In this document: in pieces, positions 17,656-26,348 of the stretch | Position numbering within the stretch: the stretch's first letter is position 1 | Layout of the letters: each line of letters starts with the position of its first letter | Assembly (NCBI RefSeq): GCF_030915385.1 | Contig: NZ_CP133268.1 | Span: 4,934,001 to 4,998,000 of the forward strand | From: Neobacillus sp. PS3-12 | GTDB lineage: Bacteria > Bacillota > Bacilli > Bacillales > Cytobacillaceae | Direction: 5' to 3' | DNA length: 64,000 nucleotides | Translations under genes and position numbers: made by a program | The notes under the pieces: model-generated | What the model was told of the DNA's origin: nothing | What the model saw: only the letters and a program-made list of their open reading frames with translations | Databases searched by the model: none

Positions 17656-18423
17656 ATGGAAAGTACGAATATTGAAACACTCTTAAAGCAAGTGAGTGAA
17701 GGAACGATAGATATTGAAAAGGCGAAAGAAATGCTTGTCCAATATCAGGATATGGGCTTTGCTAAATTGGATCATCATAGACACAAACGAACCGGGTTTC
17801 ACGAAGTGGTATATGGAGAAGGGAAAAGTGCAGAACAACTTATTTCAATCATTTCCAGCTTAAAGCAAAATATTAATCGAGTATTAGCGACAAGGATCGA
17901 TGAGAAAAAAGCAGCAGAAGTCATGAATGCCGTACCGGATCTTACCTACAATCCGGTATCAAGAACACTGTGCTGGATCCACGAAGATGAACCTGTTGTT
18001 TTATATAATGGCTATATAGCAATTGTCTGTGCCGGAACCTCTGATTTGTCAGTTGCAGAAGAAGCTGCAGTTACCGCTGAGGTATTTGGGGCAGAAGTAA
18101 AACGAATATATGATGTTGGAGTTGCCGGGATTCATCGGCTCTTTCATCATCTTGATGATATAGAGAACGCAACAGTGACCGTTGCCGTTGCCGGAATGGA
18201 AGGGGCACTTCCAAGCGTAGTCGGCGGTTTAATAAGTAACCCGATCGTAGCTGTGCCGACAAGTATCGGTTATGGGGCGAATTTCAATGGTCTTTCCGCA
18301 TTATTATCGATGCTCAATGCTTGTGCACCTGGGATTAGCGTAATGAATATTGATAATGGCTTTGGTGCCGGTTATTACGCCACATTGATCCATAAAAATC
18401 ATTATAAAAATTCAAGAGTTTAA
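17656..18423 (+). CDS. larB: LarB, nicotinate adenine dinucleotide carboxylase/hydrolase
   Basis: 255-aa protein with a C-terminal PurE-like (AIR carboxylase) fold. LarB carboxylates the pyridinium ring of NaAD and hydrolyses the phosphoanhydride, the first step of NPN synthesis. Typical blocks are visible: IVCAGTSDLSVAEEAA (central), DVGVAGIHR and VAVAGMEGALPSVVGGL followed by PTSIGYGA. Length is as expected for LarB (about 245-260 aa). It lies between larE and larC with 12-19 bp spacers, so the three genes form one operon. Confidence 0.93.
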   Translation: MESTNIETLLKQVSEGTIDIEKAKEMLVQYQDMGFAKLDHHRHKRTGFHEVVYGEGKSAEQLISIISSLKQNINRVLATRIDEKKAAEVMNAVPDLTYNPVSRTLCWIHEDEPVVLYNGYIAIVCAGTSDLSVAEEAAVTAEVFGAEVKRIYDVGVAGIHRLFHHLDDIENATVTVAVAGMEGALPSVVGGLISNPIVAVPTSIGYGANFNGLSALLSMLNACAPGISVMNIDNGFGAGYYATLIHKNHYKNSRV

Positions 18424-18435
18424 GAGGACAAAAGA

Positions 18436-19282
18436 ATGAAAACACTTTATTTTGATTGCTTTTCTGGAATTAGCGGAGATATGACCATCGGGGCGCTTAT
18501 CGATTTAGGGGCCGACATTCAGCTTCTTGAAAGTGAATTAAAAAAGCTGAATATACAAGAAGAATATCAACTAAAATGGGAAAAAGTTGTGAAAAATGGG
18601 ATTTCTGCAACAAAATTTGATGTGATACTAACCGAAAATGAAAATGGAGTTGAACAAATTCATCATCATGAGGAACATCATCACGAACATGAGCATCAGC
18701 ATGGACATCAACAGGAGGAATATCATCACCAGCATCTGCATCAACATGCACAACATCACCATCACCATCACCATCGGCATTATTCAGATATTGTTGCATT
18801 GATTAAAAATGCTGCATTTAATGAAAACGTTCAGTCAATGGCACTGGCAGTATTTGAAAAAATCGGCCGAGCGGAGGCGAAAATACATCATATTCCATTT
18901 GAGAAGGTCCATTTCCATGAGGTAGGGGCCGTTGATTCGATCGTTGATATTGTTGGAACATGTATTCTTCTAGATCAATTACAAATAACCAAAATTGTTT
19001 CTTCTGCTGTCCCAGTTGGAAATGGTTATATTAAGATTGCGCATGGAATATACCCTGTACCGGCACTGGCTGACCTTAGAAATTTTGAAAGGTTTGCCAA
19101 TTAAGGCTACGGCCATTGAAGGGGAATTAACAACCCCGACCGGCGCTGGGATTCTATCTGCTTTATCTGAAGAATTTGGGCCCATTCCATCCTTTCATGT
19201 TGATTCCATAGGGTATGGAGCAGGAACGAAAGATTTTCCTGAACATCCGAATGTTTTACGGGTTATATTGAGCAGTTTTTGA
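18436..19282 (+). pseudogene. larC: LarC N-terminal part (LarC1), nickel insertion, with a frame break
   Basis: LarC is the CTP-dependent cyclometallase that inserts Ni into the pincer cofactor. The family start (YFDCFSGISGDMTIGALIDLG) and a striking His-rich segment (residues about 76-115, some 26 His) are visible, the latter a likely nickel store. Frame 1 ends at 19102-19104. The conserved continuation (T-L-E-I-L-K-G-L-P-I-K, then EGELTTPTGAGIL, IGYGAGTKD and NVLRV) lies in frame 2 up to a TGA at 19280-19282. The switch falls at 19064-19075, where one base is surplus. It needs a +1 (or -2) shift, not the -1 shift described for Lactobacillus LarC1/C2, so mutation or sequence error is the simpler explanation. 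Confidence 0.82.
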
Positions 19283-19302
19283 TACAGAAGGTGGGAGTAT
19301 AA

Positions 19303-19776
19303 ATGCCGCATCAATTTTCGCACACTGAGGAACATGTTGATAAAGATATGGTAAAGATGGAGGTCAACTTGGATGATATATCGGGAGAATGGCTTGGGTA
19401 TGTAATGGATCAATTATTTGAAGCCGGTGCTAATGATGTATTTTATACTCCTATTTATATGAAAAAAAACCGTCCGGGAGTCATGTTGCAGGTTTTATGT
19501 GATCAGAAGATGATCATCAGAATGAAAGAAATATTATTTGCTGAAACGACTACATTGGGCATCCGCTACTATCCTTTATCCGTTCACCGCCTGGCACGTA
19601 CATTTTATCATGTCCAGACTGAATGGGGAGATGTGACGGTAAAACAAGGATTACATAATGGGGAAATTGTTCAATCTGCCCCGGAATACGAGGATTGCCG
19701 TAAAATAGCTAAAGATCATAATATCCCGTTAAAAGAGGTTTACCAACGAGTATGGGAACTATATAGTAAAAAATAG
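19303..19776 (+). CDS. larC: LarC C-terminal part (LarC2), separately initiated
   Basis: 157 aa matching the LarC C-terminal domain: KMEVNLDDISGEWLGYVMD, YTPIYMKKNRPG, ETTTLGIRYY and APEYEDCRKIAKDHNIPL. It has its own start with GGTGGGAG 5 bp upstream, and an in-frame TAA (19300-19302) directly before the ATG, so it cannot be translated as a simple fusion to LarC1. In Lactobacillus the two parts are joined by programmed frameshifting. Here LarC appears to be two chains, which could assemble non-covalently. Confidence 0.85.
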   Translation: MPHQFSHTEEHVDKDMVKMEVNLDDISGEWLGYVMDQLFEAGANDVFYTPIYMKKNRPGVMLQVLCDQKMIIRMKEILFAETTTLGIRYYPLSVHRLARTFYHVQTEWGDVTVKQGLHNGEIVQSAPEYEDCRKIAKDHNIPLKEVYQRVWELYSKK

Positions 19777-19818
19777 TCATTTACACTGTTTTTCATTTTA
19801 ATATTTTAGGAGGAATGA

Positions 19819-20721
19819 ATGATGAAAGTAGGGTTTATTGGTTTAGGAACCATGGGGCATCCAATGGCACAGAATTTGCTTAAAGAGGGATTTGAATTAA
19901 CTGTTTATAATCGTACAAAAGAAAAAACTGAAACTCTCAAACAACAGGGAGCAGCCGTTGCCAATTCCCCAAAAGAAGTTGCATTGCAATGCGATGTTGT
20001 TTTTACGGTGCTGACTGCTGATGCAGCAGTAGAGGATGTTGTGCTTGGTGAAAACGGGATTGTAAATGGGGTTCATCCGGGATTAATCGTGGTTGATTCA
20101 AGTACTATTTCTCCTTCAACTAGTATAAGAGTAGCTGCGGCACTTTCTCGGCATGGGGCAGATATGCTGGATGCACCGGTTACAGGAAGCGAACCGCAAG
20201 CTATTGAAGGTACCTTAACGTTTATGGCTGGCGGAAAAAAAGACTTATTTGAAAAATGCATGCCACTGTTTTTAGCAATGGGAAAAGGCGCTTATTATAT
20301 GGGCGAAAATGGAAAAGGTTCTTATACAAAATTGGCAAACAACACGATGTCAGCGATCAATCTCTTATCCTTTGTAGAAGGACTCACCATTGCGGCAAAA
20401 GCTGGAATTGATCCGGACGTTTTTGTAAAGGTCGTCAGTGGCGGCGGTGGAAAGAATGCAATGGTTGAGAATAAATCTTCAAAAATATTCAGCCGTGATT
20501 TCGCGCCACAATTTATGACGCAACTGATCCATAAAGATCTTGGGCTTGCATCAAATGTCGCAAAAGAATTAGAAATATCAACTCCGATCATGGCACTTGC
20601 AAAAGAAATCTTCCAAATGGCAAAAGCAAAAGGCTATGGTTCAGAAGATATGAGTGCGGTTATCAAATGCTACGAAGAATGGGCCGGGGTAACCGTCGAA
20701 AAAGCAAAAGAAACTATATAA
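19819..20721 (+). CDS. NAD(P)-dependent beta-hydroxyacid dehydrogenase (GarR/HIBADH family) 1
   Basis: 300 aa with N-terminal Rossmann motif GFIGLGTMGHPMAQNL, substrate-binding DAPVTGSEPQA and the catalytic lysine region GSYTKLANNTM (K near 170). The family includes tartronate semialdehyde reductase, 3-hydroxyisobutyrate dehydrogenase and L-threonate dehydrogenase. It lies 42 bp after larC2 in the same direction with a strong AGGAGGA site, so it is probably the last gene of the lar operon. That links the Ni-pincer epimerase to a hydroxy-acid dehydrogenase acting on its product. Exact substrate unresolved. Confidence 0.85.
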   Translation: MMKVGFIGLGTMGHPMAQNLLKEGFELTVYNRTKEKTETLKQQGAAVANSPKEVALQCDVVFTVLTADAAVEDVVLGENGIVNGVHPGLIVVDSSTISPSTSIRVAAALSRHGADMLDAPVTGSEPQAIEGTLTFMAGGKKDLFEKCMPLFLAMGKGAYYMGENGKGSYTKLANNTMSAINLLSFVEGLTIAAKAGIDPDVFVKVVSGGGGKNAMVENKSSKIFSRDFAPQFMTQLIHKDLGLASNVAKELEISTPIMALAKEIFQMAKAKGYGSEDMSAVIKCYEEWAGVTVEKAKETI

Positions 20722-20735
20722 ATTATGAAAACAAG

Positions 20736-20771
20736 AAAAGTGCTCTAAAAATTGTTTAGGGCACTTTTTTT
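20736..20771 (+). terminator. Terminator at the end of the lar operon
   Basis: AAAAGTGCTCTAAA (20737-20750) pairs with 20755-20768 and is followed by a T run. It separates convergent genes and can also serve the minus-strand gntR gene. Confidence 0.85.
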
Positions 20772-20802
20772 GGCATAACAATGAAAATTTGGGCCAGGGA
20801 AT

Positions 20803-21423
20803 CTAATTATTCATATAGTGCAGAAAAAAGGCCAGGTCTGTTTCTAAATGCTTTTTCATAAGCGATTCAGCTGCTTCACTATTTCTTGCTTTTATGGCTT
20901 CATATATTTTTTCATGTTCATCGATTAGATGCGGGCGATCATAATACACAACGGCTTTTCTAAATAAATAAATGATTGACTGCATCCGATCAATAACGTC
21001 AATCATGACTTGATTATTGCTGGTTTGAACAATATCATTATGGAAACATTCATTTGCGTACATGATTTCATTTTTATTACCTGTTTTGCCAATCTGGACA
21101 TATTCATAAAGCTTTTGAATATCCTTTTCATTTGCAAAGGTTGCAGCACATTTAGCGGAATAGCCCTCTAGCAAAATCCGAACCTGGAATATATTTCGCA
21201 AATCTTTCTCCGTTGGTTTTACTACCCTTTTTTCTACAATCAGTCCTTCATATTCCAACTTCCTAATCGAGTCCCGTATTGGCGTTCTGCTAAACCCCAA
21301 TTCAGCTGCCAATTTTTCTTCCACAACTTTTGCACCGCCCGGAAGTTCGCCAGTTAAGATCTTATCACGTAGAATTTCATAACATTGATGATAAGCAGGG
21401 CGAAAGCTTTTACTAGAAAGCAT
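20803..21423 (-). CDS. GntR-family (FCD subfamily) transcriptional regulator
   Basis: 206 aa with an N-terminal winged helix (LRDKILTGELPGGAKVVEEK, LGFSRTPIRDSIRKLEYEGL) and an all-helical FCD ligand domain typical of regulators of hydroxy-acid and sugar-acid catabolism. The start is preceded by GAGGTGATATATAT. It is divergent from the second dehydrogenase gene across a 203-bp region containing a perfect 18-bp palindrome, so it probably represses itself and the 21627-23975 operon until a sugar acid binds the FCD domain. Confidence 0.88.
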   Translation of the reverse strand: MLSSKSFRPAYHQCYEILRDKILTGELPGGAKVVEEKLAAELGFSRTPIRDSIRKLEYEGLIVEKRVVKPTEKDLRNIFQVRILLEGYSAKCAATFANEKDIQKLYEYVQIGKTGNKNEIMYANECFHNDIVQTSNNQVMIDVIDRMQSIIYLFRKAVVYYDRPHLIDEHEKIYEAIKARNSEAAESLMKKHLETDLAFFLHYMNN

Positions 21424-21495
21424 ATATATATCACCTCAATTTTTACTATGAGCCTAAATTATATACATTATATCCAATTTTGCATACATTATGTG

Positions 21496-21513
21496 AAAAA
21501 TGTATACATTTTT
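21496..21513. promoter_or_regulatory. GntR operator candidate
   Basis: AAAAATGTA-TACATTTTT is a perfect 9+9 palindrome with the GTA-TAC core usual for FCD-type GntR sites, placed between the divergent genes. Partial copies (ATACATTAT) occur at about 21462 and 21484. Confidence 0.6.
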
Positions 21514-21543
21514 TAAAGAATATTATACAATGGGATTGTTTAA

Positions 21544-21559
21544 GTGTATGCGTTTACAT
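21544..21559. promoter_or_regulatory. Weak cre-like site before the second dehydrogenase
   Basis: GTGTATGCGTTTACAT fits the CcpA consensus at 14 of 16 positions, 68 bp before the next start codon. Confidence 0.35.
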
Positions 21560-21626
21560 AGAAAAATTGATTAATGAATGGAGCCGTCACCAAATCTTAC
21601 AATGATCAGTTGAGGGAGGAAAAATC

Positions 21627-22520
21627 ATGACAAGAAAGATTGGCTTTATCGGATTAGGTATTATGGGAAAACCTATGTCATTAAACCTTATGAAAGCGGG
21701 GCATACGCTAACGGTCAATGACATCAATGAAGCAGCAGTAGAAGCTTTGGCAGAAGCAGGGGCAAAAGTTGCACGTACACCAAAAGAAGTAGCTGAAAAT
21801 AGTGAAATCATTATCACGATGTTACCGGCATCTAAACATGTCCAATCCGTTGTCCAAGGTGAAAATGGCGTTTTGGCAGGTGCAAAAGAAGGGTCGATTA
21901 TTATTGACATGAGCTCTATTACACCTGCGGTTTCAAAGGCACTTGCAGAAGAAGCAGCAAAAATTGGCGTTGGCTTTTTAGATGCTCCTGTAAGCGGCGG
22001 AGAGCCAGGAGCAATCAATGGCACAATGGCCATCATGGCCGGCGGCAAAGAGGATGTCTTTGAAGAGGCTAAATCGGTTCTTTATGATATGGGGAAAACA
22101 GTTACATTAGTTGGTGATAGCGGCAGCGGGGTCACAGCTAAATTAGCGAACCAAATTATGGTAAACCTTAACATTGCAGGGATGTCAGAGGCTCTTGTCT
22201 TGGCAGCAAAAGCTGGAATTGATATTGAAAAAATGTACCATGCCATTAGAGGCGGACTTGCTGGAAGTGCTGTGCTTGATGCTAAAGTTCCACTTATTCT
22301 TGAAAGAAACTTTGTACCAGGCGGAACGATGACGATCAATATGAAAGATATTACAAATGTGATGGATACAGCCCATGACCTTGATGTTTCGCTTCCTTTA
22401 TCAAGCCAGCTGCTCGAAATCTTCCATGCTTTAAAGGCAGATGGGAAAATCATGGATGATCATGGCGGCATTGTTCAATATTATGAAAAACTTGCAAAAG
22501 TTGAAGTAAGGAAGGCATAA
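21627..22520 (+). CDS. Tartronate-semialdehyde-reductase-like dehydrogenase (GarR/LtnD family) 2
   Basis: 297 aa, GFIGLGIMGKPMSLNLMKAG at the N-terminus, DAPVSGGEPGA substrate loop and catalytic Lys in TAKLANQIMV. The C-terminal helices are longer and better conserved to classical GarR than those of the paralogue at 19819. It is followed after 3 bp by a DUF1537 kinase. In the acid-sugar pathways assigned by Gerlt and colleagues, a dehydrogenase of this family (LtnD, L-threonate) precedes a DUF1537 kinase (OtnK), so threonate/tetronate oxidation is as likely as tartronate semialdehyde reduction. Confidence 0.87.
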   Translation: MTRKIGFIGLGIMGKPMSLNLMKAGHTLTVNDINEAAVEALAEAGAKVARTPKEVAENSEIIITMLPASKHVQSVVQGENGVLAGAKEGSIIIDMSSITPAVSKALAEEAAKIGVGFLDAPVSGGEPGAINGTMAIMAGGKEDVFEEAKSVLYDMGKTVTLVGDSGSGVTAKLANQIMVNLNIAGMSEALVLAAKAGIDIEKMYHAIRGGLAGSAVLDAKVPLILERNFVPGGTMTINMKDITNVMDTAHDLDVSLPLSSQLLEIFHALKADGKIMDDHGGIVQYYEKLAKVEVRKA

Positions 22521-22523
22521 AAT

Positions 22524-23975
22524 ATGAATGAGAATAAAAGATTAGCTGAAGAAGTATTTAGCCTCATAAAGCCTGTGGATACTTATGCTGTAGATGAAAT
22601 ACTCCAAAAAGAGCTTCAGAATCTTAATAAAAAAATTATTGTCCTTGACGATGATCCAACTGGCGTTCAAACTGTTCACGATATCTCAGTCTATACCGAT
22701 TGGACAGAGGATCGTATTGAAAAAGGATTTTCCGAAAATAAATCTATGTTTTTTATCTTGACCAACTCACGTGGATTTACGTTCTCTGAAACAGAAAAAG
22801 CACATAAAGAAATCGCAGAAACGATCGTAAATGTTGCAAAGAAAAAAAATCAAGATTTTATCATCATCAGTCGCAGTGATTCGACCTTGAGAGGTCATTA
22901 TCCACTTGAAACAAAAGTTTTGAAGGAAACAGTTGAAGCGAACTTAAATGTTAGGTTTGACGGAGAGGTTATCATGCCGTTCTTTAAAGAAGGCGGCCGC
23001 TTCACAGTTGATAATGTACACTATGTAAAAATGGATGAATATTTAGTTCCAGCAGGAGAAACTGAATTTGCCAAAGATCGGACTTTTGGATATACAAAAT
23101 CCCATCTAGGTGAGTATGTTGAAGAAAAAACACACGGAGTATATAAAGCGGAGAATACGCTATATATTACCCTTGAAAGCTTACGCAACTTGGAAATAGA
23201 CCGGATTGAACAGCAATTACTTTCAGTCGAAAATTTCAATAAGATCATTGTGAATGCAGTTGATTATGTAGATGTAAAGATTTTTGTGATTGCTTTGATT
23301 AAGGCAATGAATAAAGGCAAGAATTTTATGTTTAGAAGCGCTGCGGCCCTTACAAAAGTAATCGGTGGTGTAAGTGATAAGGCTTTATTAACCAGAGAAG
23401 AGCTTGTAAAAGAGGAATCCAATCATGGCGGATTAGTCATTATCGGATCACATGTTAAAAAGACCACGGAACAACTGGAAGAATTGAAACAGTCGGATGC
23501 GGTTGAGTTCATTGAATTTGATGTTCACCTTGTACTGGAACTTGAAAAATTCGAGAAAGAAACGGACAGAGTCGTGCAATTAACAAATCAACTGATCCGC
23601 GAAGGAAAAAATGCCGTTGTTTATACGAGACGTGAAAGACTTGACCTCGGTGAAGGGAAAAAAGAAGAAGAACTAAAACTTTCAGTCAAAATTTCCGATG
23701 CCGTGACAAGCATTGTGAAACGGTTAGAAGTAAGACCAGCCTTTATTATTGCCAAAGGCGGCATTACATCAAGTGATATTGGAACAAAAGGTCTTGAAGT
23801 TCAAAGAGCAACAGTAGCCGGACAAGTAAGACCGGGAATTCCTGCTTGGAAAACAGGCAGTGAAAGTAAGTTTCCAGGGATTGCTTATGTGATTTTCCCA
23901 GGAAATGTAGGAACAAAAACAGATTTAAAAGAAGTAGTTGAGATGTTAAGCGGGAAACCAATTTTAAATAGGTAA
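22524..23975 (+). CDS. DUF1537 four-carbon acid-sugar kinase family protein 1
   Basis: 483 aa. N-terminal substrate domain with VLDDDPTGVQTVHDI and SRSDSTLRGHYPLE, and C-terminal nucleotide domain with IIAKGGITSSDIGTKGL and AYVIFPGNVGT. These are the hallmarks of the kinase family phosphorylating 3-oxo-tetronates or tetronates at O4. It lies 3 bp after the GarR/LtnD-like gene, implying translational coupling and sequential action on one substrate. No OtnC aldolase or OtnI isomerase gene is visible nearby, so the downstream fate of a 3-oxo-tetronate phosphate would need genes elsewhere. Confidence 0.87.
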   Translation: MNENKRLAEEVFSLIKPVDTYAVDEILQKELQNLNKKIIVLDDDPTGVQTVHDISVYTDWTEDRIEKGFSENKSMFFILTNSRGFTFSETEKAHKEIAETIVNVAKKKNQDFIIISRSDSTLRGHYPLETKVLKETVEANLNVRFDGEVIMPFFKEGGRFTVDNVHYVKMDEYLVPAGETEFAKDRTFGYTKSHLGEYVEEKTHGVYKAENTLYITLESLRNLEIDRIEQQLLSVENFNKIIVNAVDYVDVKIFVIALIKAMNKGKNFMFRSAAALTKVIGGVSDKALLTREELVKEESNHGGLVIIGSHVKKTTEQLEELKQSDAVEFIEFDVHLVLELEKFEKETDRVVQLTNQLIREGKNAVVYTRRERLDLGEGKKEEELKLSVKISDAVTSIVKRLEVRPAFIIAKGGITSSDIGTKGLEVQRATVAGQVRPGIPAWKTGSESKFPGIAYVIFPGNVGTKTDLKEVVEMLSGKPILNR

Positions 23976-23980
23976 ATTGA

Positions 23981-24030
23981 AGAAAGAACTGTGTTCATAA
24001 CTTTTTGAAACGCAGTTCTTTCTTTACTTT
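23981..24030 (+). terminator. Terminator after kinase 1
   Basis: AGAAAGAACTGTG (23981-23993) pairs with 24011-24023 and is followed by a T-rich tract. Confidence 0.75.
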
Positions 24031-24082
24031 ACAAAAGATATAAAATAAATGTTAAAATCGAACAAAAATTTTAAAAATATCT

Positions 24083-24138
24083 TGACTAAAATGTTAATTT
24101 GTAACAAACTATAGGTAGTAAAATGTTAAAAAACAACA
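24083..24138. promoter_or_regulatory. DeoR promoter with paired TGTTA-N5-TAACA operators
   Basis: TTGACT (24083-24088) is a good -35 element. Inverted repeats TGTTA-ATTTG-TAACA (24092-24106) and TGTTA-AAAAA-CAACA (24124-24138, one mismatch) have centres 32 bp apart, three helical turns. Both repeats and their spacing are preserved in the decayed copy at 13086-13132, which argues for function, probably autoregulation by DeoR. Confidence 0.6.
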
Positions 24139-24148
24139 AGGTGATGAG

Positions 24149-24922
24149 ATGCTACCACAAGAAAGAAGAAAATTGATTTTAGAAAAGCTGGTTGAAAATG
24201 AACGAATAAACATCGAACAACTAGGTGAGCAGTTAAATGTTTCAACGATGACCATTCGCAGGGATTTGGCTTATTTAGAAGAAGAAGAAAAAATAATTCG
24301 AACCCATGGCGGGGCGGTCCTCAAAAAACGATTAGTCGCAGAAACCTCCTTTCAATCAAAAAAGGCGCAAAATAGTGATCAAAAAAAGAAAATTGCTCAA
24401 ACTGCCTTGAATTATATTCAAGATCAATCAACCATTCTATTAGATGCAGGAACTACAACCTTGGAAATCGCCAAGTTACTTAAGCATGAAACCAATTTAA
24501 CAGTCATTACGAATGATATAAAAATAGCATCGGAACTTTTGGACAGTAAATTAAAAGTGATTGTTCTCGGTGGTGAGCTGCAAAATACTACTGGTACTTT
24601 ATTTGGACCATTGACCGAACAGGTATTAGAAAAATTGTATGTGGATATCTTCTTTTTGGGAGCGCATGCAATAGATCTAAAAGCTGGAGTTACTGCCCCT
24701 ACACATGAAAAGGCAGCTATTAAACAGCTAATGGTTAAAGCGGCTGAATCAACGTGGATTGTAGCCGATTCAAGTAAATTTAACCAAAAGTCCTTTACCA
24801 AAGTATGCGACCTTTCATGTGTTGAAGGGATTATTACGGATGATCGGATTACAGATGAATATATGCGTGAGCTGCAGGACTATTTAAAAGTGACCGTTGC
24901 TGATGGGAGAGAACTTGTATGA
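24149..24922 (+). CDS. DeoR-family transcriptional regulator
   Basis: 257 aa. N-terminal DeoR helix-turn-helix (LPQERRKLILEKLVENERIN; STMTIRRDLAYLEEEEKIIRTHGGAV) and a C-terminal sugar-phosphate-sensing domain (LDAGTTTLEIAKLL, FFLGAHAIDLKAGVTAP, VADSSKFNQKSF). Its stop overlaps the start of the next kinase by 4 bases (ATGA), so the regulator is co-translated with the tetronate kinase and PdxA2 operon. The effector is probably a phosphorylated pathway intermediate. An internally deleted paralogue lies at 13053-13339. Confidence 0.9.
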   Translation: MLPQERRKLILEKLVENERINIEQLGEQLNVSTMTIRRDLAYLEEEEKIIRTHGGAVLKKRLVAETSFQSKKAQNSDQKKKIAQTALNYIQDQSTILLDAGTTTLEIAKLLKHETNLTVITNDIKIASELLDSKLKVIVLGGELQNTTGTLFGPLTEQVLEKLYVDIFFLGAHAIDLKAGVTAPTHEKAAIKQLMVKAAESTWIVADSSKFNQKSFTKVCDLSCVEGIITDDRITDEYMRELQDYLKVTVADGRELV

Positions 24923-26235
24923 AAGTAGGAATTATTGCAGATGATTTGACTGGTGGAAATGGGACAGGTGTCCGGTTGGCAAAGCAGGGTTTTGATGTCG
25001 CAACAATGGTTTACTATAATAAGCCCATTCTGTCAGGAGCGTTTAATGCTGTAGTGGTTGATACAGACAGTCGATATGTTAGAAAAGATGTTGCCGAAAT
25101 GAGAGTCCAGACCGTTTTGGAAAATTTAAAACAATGGGATGTAGATATTGTTTGTAAACGGATTGACAGTACGGTTAGAGGAAATATTGGAATCGAAATT
25201 GATACAATGCTGACATTCCTTGGAGAAAAGTCAATTGCAGTTGTAGTGGCCTCCTTTCCTGATTCAGGCCGTACGACTGCCGGCGGTTATTTATTGGTTA
25301 ATGGCGCACCTGTACAGACAACAGATGTGGCAAAGGATCCAGTGACTCCACTGACAAAATCGTATATTCCATCCATTATTAAAAAGCAAAGTCAATATCC
25401 TGTGTCCAATATTGGACTGGAAACAGTCTTAGATGGGGAAAAAGCGATTTTACAGGCACTCAGGGATCAAATTAACAATGGAAACCGAATCATCGTTTTC
25501 GATGCAATCACCGATGAAGAGATTGAAGAAATCGCAGGTGCGATGGCGAAAATTAAAGACTATATTATGATTCCGGCAGACCCTGGACCACTGACAGCTT
25601 TTTATGCAAAAGCCTATGCCAAACAATTTGAGAGTCATAAAAAAGTTATTGTTACGGTTGGCAGCGTGACATCGAATACGGGAAAACAATTAGAGTATCT
25701 AATGAATAAAACGATTTCTAAGGCTGTATACGTTGATCCTGAAAAACTAACAGGTTCAGGAAATGAGTGGGAAAAAGAAGTAGAGAGAGCCACATCAGCT
25801 GCTTTGGAGGTCATCGATCATCAGAATATCTTAATCATAACCACTCACTTTCCATCGGCTGAAAAAATGGATTTAGCAAATCTTGCTTTAGAGCAGAATG
25901 TCAGCAAAGATTTTTTGGCTAAACGTATTGCTGATGGTCTGGGTAAAATTACTCGTCAGGTGATCCAAGAAACGACATATGAAATTGGGGGCTGTTTTTC
26001 AAGCGGAGGGGATGTAACAGCATCACTGTGTTCTATCGGCTTAGTGGATGGAATAAAGCTGGAGGACGAGGTACTTCCCATTGTTGCATATGGCAGGTTT
26101 ATTGGCGGGTATTTTGACGGTATTCCCGTTGTAACGAAGGGTGGCTTAATTGGGGATCACAAAGCAATTTATACCTGTGTCAAATATTTAATGACCAAAA
26201 GCTCCAGTATCGTTAACGAACCATCTCATGCTTAA
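24919..26235 (+). CDS. DUF1537 kinase 2, probable D-threonate/D-erythronate 4-kinase (DtnK-like)
   Basis: 438 aa starting with the DUF1537 signature IIADDLTGGNGTGVRLA (substrate-binding D-D-L-T-G-x-x-D/N), then CKRIDSTVRGNIGIE. The C-terminal nucleotide-binding stretch contains GGCFSSGGDVTASLC and TKGGLIGD. It overlaps deoR by 4 bp and is followed by pdxA2. The DtnK-PdxA2 pair is the established route from D-threonate or D-erythronate through the 4-phosphate to dihydroxyacetone phosphate and CO2. Which of the C2 epimers is used cannot be told from sequence. Confidence 0.87.
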   Translation: MKVGIIADDLTGGNGTGVRLAKQGFDVATMVYYNKPILSGAFNAVVVDTDSRYVRKDVAEMRVQTVLENLKQWDVDIVCKRIDSTVRGNIGIEIDTMLTFLGEKSIAVVVASFPDSGRTTAGGYLLVNGAPVQTTDVAKDPVTPLTKSYIPSIIKKQSQYPVSNIGLETVLDGEKAILQALRDQINNGNRIIVFDAITDEEIEEIAGAMAKIKDYIMIPADPGPLTAFYAKAYAKQFESHKKVIVTVGSVTSNTGKQLEYLMNKTISKAVYVDPEKLTGSGNEWEKEVERATSAALEVIDHQNILIITTHFPSAEKMDLANLALEQNVSKDFLAKRIADGLGKITRQVIQETTYEIGGCFSSGGDVTASLCSIGLVDGIKLEDEVLPIVAYGRFIGGYFDGIPVVTKGGLIGDHKAIYTCVKYLMTKSSSIVNEPSHA

Positions 26236-26348
26236 ATGAAAAAATGACAATCATAATCTGAAAAATTGGATGATATCCATTCTTCAGAACGTCTGATTTT
26301 TCTTATATAAAAAAATAACAAGATTAATAGATTCTTAAGGAGGAAAAC

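Noticed and set aside
18660..18785. CAT/CAC-rich stretch as a simple-sequence repeat or CRISPR-like element
   Set aside because: It is the coding sequence of the His-rich segment of LarC, common in this nickel-handling family.
19244..19303. Programmed -1 frameshift joining LarC1 to LarC2
   Set aside because: The T-run TTTTT before the LarC1 stop could slip, but the -1 frame meets TAA at 19300-19302 immediately before the LarC2 ATG, so no fusion results.
26240..26310. Terminator between kinase 2 and pdxA2
   Set aside because: Only a weak imperfect hairpin with an interrupted T tract; read-through is likely and the genes appear to form one pathway operon.
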